From Lachnospiraceae bacterium (GTDB lineage: Bacteria > Bacillota > Clostridia > Lachnospirales > Lachnospiraceae): a stretch of 64,000 bases of DNA. This document shows positions 58,937 to 64,000 of the stretch, in pieces. The translations under genes were made by a program, and so were the position numbers. Position 1 is the first letter of the stretch. Each line of letters begins with the position of its first letter. Below the pieces are notes generated by a model that searched no databases, had not been told where the DNA came from, and was given only the letters and a program-made list of their open reading frames with translations. Location of the stretch: contig JAILHT010000088.1 of the NCBI GenBank assembly GCA_024695665.1, forward strand, positions 1-64,000, written 5' to 3'.

Positions 58937-59521
58937 ATGGTTTGGCTGGAAAGTATTTTGATAATATGCGGTATATCATTTGATATTTTTGCCCAGATGG
59001 AATGTCAGGGCTCCTTGATAGCCGACATAAAAAAAGAACAGGTCATAAAAATCTGTCTTGCTGTGGTCGCATGGCAGGTGGCCGCTCTCATAACGGGACA
59101 TTTTCTTGCCAGCTGGTTTGTCAGATGGAAGGATATTGAGGGAAGTGAACTGCTTCTCGGAGAGATTATGTCCGCAGTGATTCTTATTGCGCTGGGGGCC
59201 AGACAGTTTTACGAGTCGAGAATGAAGTATTCGTTTGTGGAACATAGAGAGGAGAGGCTGTCTGTAAAAAAGATGCTTTTGCTTTTGGGAAGAGTCACCT
59301 TTTACACGGTGTTGACAGGAATCGCACTCGCCTTCACGGGAGCGGAGCTTTCTGTGATAGTTGTCTCGGTTGTAATCATAAGCATAGCGGCTGTAATGAT
59401 CGGAATCTATACAGGATACAATTTCGGGTTTGAACACAGAGAGAAAGCATATGTAATAGGTGCACTTATCCTGGTTGTAATAGGAGCGGAAAACTTTGTG
59501 GGAACGCTGATTTCATTGTAA
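58937..59521 (+). CDS. MntP-like membrane protein
   Basis: 194-residue protein with six predicted membrane segments in two halves, resembling MntP (YebN) manganese exporters. The equivalent of the family's first-span Asp motif reads GISFDIFAQMECQ, so one of the two acidic positions is recognisable. The second-half Asp is replaced or shifted. ATG 58937 has GAGG upstream; an in-frame TTG at 58931 is less likely. It lies 22 bases after the heptad-repeat gene. Manganese transport is a family-based guess of moderate strength. Confidence 0.7.
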   Translation: MVWLESILIICGISFDIFAQMECQGSLIADIKKEQVIKICLAVVAWQVAALITGHFLASWFVRWKDIEGSELLLGEIMSAVILIALGARQFYESRMKYSFVEHREERLSVKKMLLLLGRVTFYTVLTGIALAFTGAELSVIVVSVVIISIAAVMIGIYTGYNFGFEHREKAYVIGALILVVIGAENFVGTLISL

Positions 59522-59608
59522 AATCAAAAGAATCTAAAGTTTTTTTGATGAAAGGACCTATATATATAGAAGAAAAAGAATAAATATTCCTATATAATGT
59601 GGGAAAAA

Positions 59609-59649
59609 AGGGCGATTGTGTATTTGATACACATTCGCCCCTTTATTTT
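59609..59649 (+). terminator. Intrinsic terminator before the Ech operon
   Basis: GGGCGATTGTGTAT pairs with the TACACATTCGCCC arm (one mismatch) around TTGA, followed by CTTTATTTT. It closes the transporter operon. Confidence 0.88.
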
Positions 59650-59665
59650 GTGAAATATTTCCAAT
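59648..59665. promoter_or_regulatory. Rex-like operator 1 upstream of the Ech operon
   Basis: TTGTGAAATATTTCCAAT matches the first 14 bases of the Bacillus-type Rex consensus TTGTGAAN4TTCACAA; the 3' half-site is degraded. It sits 42 bases upstream of the -10 element. Confidence 0.5.
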
Positions 59666-59706
59666 GAAATCATGTTAAAGTGACTTTAGGACTATTGTTT
59701 TTAATT

Positions 59707-59759
59707 TGGTACAATCCGTGTGTTGAAAACCCTATCGTCAGGTGTTAATATTTTAACGT
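59707..59759 (+). promoter_or_regulatory. Ech promoter (extended -10) and Rex-like operator 2
   Basis: TGGTACAAT (59707-59715) is an extended -10 element without a good -35. GTGTTAATATTTTAACGT (59742-59759) matches the clostridial Rex consensus TTGTTAAN4TTAACAA at 11 of 14 fixed positions and lies in the leader, where a repressor would block elongation or initiation. Confidence 0.55.
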
Positions 59760-59790
59760 TAAAAAAATAACAAAATGTAAAGGAGAGAGT

Positions 59791-61710
59791 ATGGATTTAA
59801 TAGTTTCTTTTCTAATCTGTTTTCCTTTTCTGGTTTCCCTTTTGATGTATTGCATCAGGGTGAACAAGGTAAGAAATGCAATAGCTTATGTCAGTGCAGT
59901 CATTATCATGATTGCGGTCGGAGTTCTTGTTTATAACTGGGCTTCGGGCGGATGTGTCGCTATACAGCTTTTTACCGAGACAGAATCGGTGGACAAGGTC
60001 ATTCTGGTTGCAGAATGGTTTATCATGATTCTTGTTACGGTTAAGAGTTTTATGCACAAGAGAGCATGGGTGAGTTTGCTTTCGATCGTTCCTACGATCA
60101 TGCTCACGATGCTTGAGATGAACGGACCAAGTCTTGTTGAACAGCCACATGTATATATCGATCACATGGCAGTGCTTATGTGTATCATAATAGGCCTTAT
60201 CGGAGGTCTTATTGTTATATATGCAGTTGGATACATGCATGGATACCATCATCATCACATTGAATTTGAGGACAGAAGATACTATTTCTTCATGCTCTTG
60301 TTTATATTCCTCGGAGCCATGTTCGGATTTGTTCTCTCGGACAGCACTCTCTGGATCGATCTCTTCTGGGAGATAACAAGTATCTGTTCATTCCTTCTCA
60401 TTGGTTACACAAAGACGGACGAGGCAATCGAGAATTCTTTCAGAGCGTTGTGGATGAACCTCTTAGGAGGATGTGCACTCGCGATAGGAATCATATATCA
60501 GGCATATTTCCTCGAGGGAAACATGTCACTTCAGGCACTTATAGACAGTGGAGTGAGCGGAGCAAAGTACGCAACAATTCCTGTTGCTCTTATAGCTTTC
60601 GCCGCCCTCACAAAGGCAGCGCAGATGCCTTTTGCAAAGTGGCTCATGGGAGCGATGGTTGCGCCTACACCTTCGTCGGCACTCCTTCACTCAGCTACAA
60701 TGGTTAAGGCCGGAATCTATGTACTCTTCAGACTTGCACCTGCAATGTCGGGAACGATGACCGGACTTATGATCAGTTTCATCGGAGGTTTCACATTCTT
60801 CGCCGCTTCTGTAATGGCAATAGCACAGAGTGACGGAAAGAAAGTTCTCGCTTTCTCAACCATATCAAACCTCGGACTCATGGTTGCCTGCGCAGGAGTA
60901 GGTACACCTGAGACACTTTGGGCAGGAATTTTCCTTATGATTTTCCATGCCATATCAAAATCACTCCTCTTCCAGAACATGGGTGCGGTTGAGAACTCAA
61001 TGCACAGCCGTGATGTAGAGGATATGGACGGACTCGTATACAGACTTCCGAGACTCGGAGTATTTATGTTCATCGGTATCGCCGGAATGTTTTTGGCACC
61101 GTTTGGAATGCTTATTTCAAAATGGTCAGCGCTCCGTGCGGCAGTTGACGAGGGCAACTTCATGCTCGTTGTATTCATCTGTTTCGGTAGTGCGACAACA
61201 CTTTTCTACTGGACAAAATGGATGAACAACCTTATCAGCTCTACAACTTCAGAGCCGATAAAGGATATCACAAAGAAGAATGAGATCATATCTCTCACAA
61301 TACATGCAGCGCTCATGATAGCACTTTGCCTTATTTTCCCGGTGCTTTCACAGAACTATGTAATTCCGCTTCTCACAGAGATCTACGGATCTGCAACCTC
61401 GGTTCTTCCGATGGGAGTGCTTTACATACTCGTCATTGTAATCGTTGCAATATTTGTCGTTCCGTTTATCGTATTCAAGTATGCGAATAAGATAAGAACA
61501 AACGAGAAGCTTTCATATATGAACGGTATCAACACCGGAACAAACGACGCTTTCGTCGATGCGTTCGGTGAAGAGAAACCTATGACTATCTCAAACTGGT
61601 ATTTTAAGGACTTCTTTGGACAGAGAAAACTCATGGTTCCTTGTGAAGTTGTAACTACAGTATTTTTGATCATTATGCTTGTCAGAGTTATAGGAGGTGT
61701 TTTGGCATGA
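59791..61710 (+). CDS. echA: Ech hydrogenase subunit A (proton-pumping NuoL/HycC-like)
   Basis: 639-residue antiporter-like membrane subunit with about 16 spans. The conserved NuoL/M core includes LWIDLFWEITSICSFLLIG (Glu), the TKAAQMPFAKWLMGAMVAPTPSSALLHSATMVKAG lysine helix (about positions 271-305) and the ISKSLLFQNMGAVE helix (Lys). A HxYHHHH-type stretch occurs near residue 150. It translocates protons or sodium coupled to ferredoxin-driven hydrogen evolution. AAAGGAGAG precedes the ATG. Its stop overlaps echB by 4 bases (ATGA). First gene of the operon. Confidence 0.95.
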   Translation: MDLIVSFLICFPFLVSLLMYCIRVNKVRNAIAYVSAVIIMIAVGVLVYNWASGGCVAIQLFTETESVDKVILVAEWFIMILVTVKSFMHKRAWVSLLSIVPTIMLTMLEMNGPSLVEQPHVYIDHMAVLMCIIIGLIGGLIVIYAVGYMHGYHHHHIEFEDRRYYFFMLLFIFLGAMFGFVLSDSTLWIDLFWEITSICSFLLIGYTKTDEAIENSFRALWMNLLGGCALAIGIIYQAYFLEGNMSLQALIDSGVSGAKYATIPVALIAFAALTKAAQMPFAKWLMGAMVAPTPSSALLHSATMVKAGIYVLFRLAPAMSGTMTGLMISFIGGFTFFAASVMAIAQSDGKKVLAFSTISNLGLMVACAGVGTPETLWAGIFLMIFHAISKSLLFQNMGAVENSMHSRDVEDMDGLVYRLPRLGVFMFIGIAGMFLAPFGMLISKWSALRAAVDEGNFMLVVFICFGSATTLFYWTKWMNNLISSTTSEPIKDITKKNEIISLTIHAALMIALCLIFPVLSQNYVIPLLTEIYGSATSVLPMGVLYILVIVIVAIFVVPFIVFKYANKIRTNEKLSYMNGINTGTNDAFVDAFGEEKPMTISNWYFKDFFGQRKLMVPCEVVTTVFLIIMLVRVIGGVLA

Positions 61711-62573
61711 TAGATATACTTATCAGAGTTATCATATTCCTCGTAGCAGCTCCTATACTTGGAGGATTGCTCGACGGTCTTGACCGTATAATTTCAGCAA
61801 GGATGCAGGGGCGTATAGGACCTCCGCTCCTCCAGCCGTTTTATGATGTGAGCAAGCTTTTTCAGAAGCAGACAATCGCGGTAAGCAAGTCGCAGTCGCT
61901 CTTGATTCAGATGTTCTTCTTTACACAGATTTTTACGGGATGTCTTTTCATGGCGGGATTCGACATAATGCTTTGCTTCTTCATCCTTTCGACAGGAGCT
62001 ACATTCCTTGTATTTGCGGGAGCGGTTACACACTCTCCTTACAGTTCGATGGGTGCGTCAAGAGAGCTTTTACAGATGCTTTCATATGAGCCGGCAATAC
62101 TTATGACATGCTTGGGATTTTATCTCGCAGCCGGAACCTTCAAGGTTGAAGAACTTGTATTGTCAGACTACAGCCTCATAGTTTACCTTCCGGGATTCTT
62201 TGTGGCTTATGTATTCTCGCTCACAATAAAGATGAGAAAATCGCCTTTCGATCTTTCTACATCACACCATCCGCACCAGGAACTCGTAAAAGGAATCACA
62301 ACCGAGATCGGTTCGAGAAACCTTGCATTTTATTTTATCACCGAGTGGTATGAGAACATCTTCCTCTTGGGTGTTGTGGCATTGTTTATAATAAACAAGA
62401 ATCCTTGGAGTATTCTTGCGGCAGTAATCGTAGTGCTTCTCATCTGTTTTTTGGAGACACTCATCGACAATACTTCAGCGAGAATGAAGTGGGACAAGAT
62501 GCTCACTCTCACATGGATTGTAACTTTGGTTTCAGCCGGAACAAACCTTCTGGTATTGATGCTCATTAAGTAG
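61707..62573 (+). CDS. echB: Ech hydrogenase subunit B (NuoH/HycD-like membrane subunit)
   Basis: 288-residue subunit with eight membrane spans, linking the hydrogenase arm to the ion-pumping arm. The GGLLDGLDRIISARMQGRIGPP segment and the KSPFDLSTSHHPHQELVKGITTE loop are the NuoH/EchB quinone-site-like landmarks with conserved Arg and Glu residues. The last span includes WIVTLVSAGTNLLVLML. It starts within the echA stop, so the two are translated together. Confidence 0.95.
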   Translation: MIDILIRVIIFLVAAPILGGLLDGLDRIISARMQGRIGPPLLQPFYDVSKLFQKQTIAVSKSQSLLIQMFFFTQIFTGCLFMAGFDIMLCFFILSTGATFLVFAGAVTHSPYSSMGASRELLQMLSYEPAILMTCLGFYLAAGTFKVEELVLSDYSLIVYLPGFFVAYVFSLTIKMRKSPFDLSTSHHPHQELVKGITTEIGSRNLAFYFITEWYENIFLLGVVALFIINKNPWSILAAVIVVLLICFLETLIDNTSARMKWDKMLTLTWIVTLVSAGTNLLVLMLIK

Positions 62574-62587
62574 GATAGGAGATAGAT

Positions 62588-63085
62588 ATGGCTAAAGTAA
62601 AAAGATCACCATGGCTTTTGCATTATGACGGCTCAAGCTGTAACGGATGCGATATAGAGGTTTTGGCATGCCTCACACCTGTCTATGATGCGGAGCGTTT
62701 TGGTATACAGAATACCGGAGACCCGATGCAGGCAGATATTTTGCTTATTACCGGAGGAATCAACGCACAGAATCAGGCTGTTGTAAAACAGCTTTACGAT
62801 CAGATGCCAAGACCTAAGGTTGTGGTAGCTGTCGGAGTATGCGCTTGTACCGGTGGTGTATTTAAGGATACATACAATATTTTGGGAGGAGCAGATACAA
62901 CTGTTCCGGTTGATATATATGTTCCGGGATGTGCTGCAAGACCACAGGCTATAATCGATGGAATAGTCAAAGCGGTTGAGCTTTTCCAGATGCACATGGA
63001 CAACCACGAAGAGTTCTTAAAGAACCCGGACGAGTACATGAGAAAGAACCATCCGGAAGTAGAGCTTAAGAAGGGAGATGAATAG
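62588..63085 (+). CDS. echC: Ech hydrogenase small subunit C (NuoB-like, [4Fe-4S])
   Basis: 165-residue small electron-transfer subunit with one [4Fe-4S] cluster equivalent to N2. The cysteines are in SCNGCDIEV (two), GVCACTGG and VPGCAARPQ. The protein begins MAKVKRSPWLLHYDGSSCNG, without a Tat signal, so the enzyme is cytoplasmic. It passes electrons from the EchF ferredoxin-like subunit (not yet reached in the window) to the NiFe site. AGGAGATAG precedes the ATG. Confidence 0.96.
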   Translation: MAKVKRSPWLLHYDGSSCNGCDIEVLACLTPVYDAERFGIQNTGDPMQADILLITGGINAQNQAVVKQLYDQMPRPKVVVAVGVCACTGGVFKDTYNILGGADTTVPVDIYVPGCAARPQAIIDGIVKAVELFQMHMDNHEEFLKNPDEYMRKNHPEVELKKGDE

Positions 63086-63087
63086 TC

Positions 63088-63459
63088 ATGAACGAGATAT
63101 TTAATCCTGAAAATAAACTTGAAGAGATTAACCACGAGAAACTTTTGAGAAAAGTTCTTGTAATGAAAAATAAAAACATGAGACTTGCACAGATGTGCGC
63201 AGCATTTGTTGAGGGAAAATATGAGCTCAGCTATTCATTTGCGGATGATGAGACATATGAGATGTCAACACTTCGTCTCATAATAGAGCCTGACACAGCG
63301 ATTCCGAGCATAACAGAGATTTATCCATATGCGTTCTTCTATGAGAACGAGATAAACGAACTCTTCGGAGTCAATGTCAAATTTATAAATCACGATTATA
63401 ACAAAAAACTCTACAGAATAGATGCAGAGTCACCGTTTGTAAAGAAGGAGGACAAATAA
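63088..63459 (+). CDS. echD: Ech hydrogenase subunit D (NuoC-like)
   Basis: 123-residue NuoC-family subunit. The typical FYENEINELFGVNVKF segment and the IEPDTAIPSITEIYPYAFF region identify it. It starts 2 bases after echC and its stop overlaps the echE ATG by 1 base (TAATG), showing translational coupling. In M. barkeri Ech the D subunit is a separate gene in the same order A-B-C-D-E-F, matching this operon. Confidence 0.95.
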   Translation: MNEIFNPENKLEEINHEKLLRKVLVMKNKNMRLAQMCAAFVEGKYELSYSFADDETYEMSTLRLIIEPDTAIPSITEIYPYAFFYENEINELFGVNVKFINHDYNKKLYRIDAESPFVKKEDK

Positions 63460-64000
63460 TGGGTAAGAGAAGCGTAGTTCCTTTCGGACCACAGCATCCT
63501 GTTTTACCGGAGCCTATTCATTTGGACCTTGTGATAGAGGATGAAAAAATCATAGAGGCTATTCCGTCAATCGGTTTCGTACACCGTGGACTTGAGAGCC
63601 TTGTTACAAAGAGAACATATAAAGAGATGACATATGTTGTCGAGAGAACCTGCGGAATCTGCTCGTTCATGCACGGAATGGCTTATTGTGAGGCCGTTGA
63701 GGAAGTTATGAACGTCGAAGTTCCGGACAGAGGAAAATATTTGAGAACAATCTGGGCTGAGCTTTCAAGAATGCACAGTCATTTGCTCTGGCTTGGACTT
63801 CTCGCCGACGGATTTGGATTTGAGAGCCTTTTTTATCAGTGTTGGAGACTCAGAGAGAGCGTACTTGATGTGCTCGAGCTCACAACAGGTGGAAGATGTA
63901 TTTTCTCCGTAAACAAGATCGGAGGAGTGCTCAAGGATCTCGATGAGGATATGACAAAGGCTATCCTTCAGACTGTTGATAAAGTTGAGAAAGAGCTTGA
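63459..64000 (+). CDS. echE: Ech hydrogenase large subunit E ([NiFe] catalytic, NuoD-like), partial
   Basis: Starts at ATG 63459 and runs out of the window after 180 codons; about half of the usual 360 residues are present. The opening GKRSVVPFGPQHPVLPEPIHL and the L1 motif RTCGICSF (two of the four NiFe-binding cysteines) with the downstream H in MHSHLLWLGL are diagnostic of group 4 [NiFe]-hydrogenases. The C-terminal DPCxxC motif lies beyond the edge. The GGAGGAC ribosome site lies in the end of echD. Presence of RTCGIC separates it from NuoD, which lacks the cysteines. Confidence 0.95.
   Translation, partial: MGKRSVVPFGPQHPVLPEPIHLDLVIEDEKIIEAIPSIGFVHRGLESLVTKRTYKEMTYVVERTCGICSFMHGMAYCEAVEEVMNVEVPDRGKYLRTIWAELSRMHSHLLWLGLLADGFGFESLFYQCWRLRESVLDVLELTTGGRCIFSVNKIGGVLKDLDEDMTKAILQTVDKVEKEL

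Overview
The window looks like chromosome of an anaerobic, fermentative, low-to-moderate GC Clostridia member, most likely Lachnospiraceae (my inference; no species call). The grounds are AGGAGG-type ribosome sites nearly everywhere, A/T-rich intergenic DNA, a tRNA without an encoded CCA end, pyruvate formate-lyase with its activase, an Ech-type [NiFe] hydrogenase, and rubrerythrin, superoxide reductase and flavodiiron proteins for oxygen defence. There is also a thioredoxin reductase without an NADPH site, and several lipoproteins with Thr/Glu/Ser-rich linkers. I saw no insertion sequence, prophage, integrase or CRISPR array, so this reads as core chromosome with a few accessory-looking loci.

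Layout. 1-2.1 kb: tRNA genes, then an oxidative-stress group (glutathione peroxidase, rubrerythrin, superoxide reductase). 2.2-7.4 kb: cardiolipin synthase and a HAD phosphatase, then a copper-efflux operon. Its promoter carries two CsoR-type operators, and CopA is fused in frame to a CopZ-like domain that keeps its own ribosome site. 7.4-13.5 kb: a two-component system divergent from a MacA/MacB-type ABC efflux pump. 13.5-22.4 kb: housekeeping genes (PspC, thioesterase, TcdA, PhoH with a structured leader, GDPD, MFS, TrpS, AEC carrier, guanine deaminase). 22.5-25.7 kb: pflB-pflA. 25.7-27.8 kb: a chemoreceptor. 28-35.5 kb: an oligopeptide ABC operon followed by a Xaa-Pro peptidase and a cyclophilin.

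35.5-36.9 kb (minus strand): a cobalamin riboswitch controlling a DUF4430 lipoprotein and an ECF-type membrane component. 37-45.9 kb: fucose-isomerase family enzyme and flavodiiron protein, then the most unusual locus. This holds a tiny acidic lipoprotein with a VYGPP motif, a radical SAM/SPASM enzyme, a large lipoprotein alpha/beta-hydrolase with a 4 x 36-nt tandem repeat, and a two-component system with plausible binding boxes at the hydrolase promoter. 46-49.5 kb: phosphohexomutase, then a thioredoxin reductase-thioredoxin-OhrR operon. 49.6-52.6 kb: GH1 beta-glucosidase with a convergent ROK regulator. 52.7-53.1 kb: a short, very strongly signalled transcription unit encoding a 48-residue unknown protein. 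53.2-59.5 kb: TetR regulator, RND/MMPL transporter, heptad-repeat exported partner and an MntP-like protein. 59.6-64 kb: Ech hydrogenase echABCD and the start of echE, preceded by two Rex-like operators.

The metabolic parts fit together. PFL and Ech handle fermentative electron flow and both have Rex-like sites at their promoters. Rubrerythrin, superoxide reductase, flavodiiron protein and an OhrR-controlled thioredoxin system handle oxidative stress. Peptide uptake sits beside an intracellular peptidase. The best candidates for undescribed biology are the radical SAM/lipoprotein/hydrolase locus, the 48-residue gene, the CopA-CopZ fusion with an internal start, and the three-way-junction leader of phoH.
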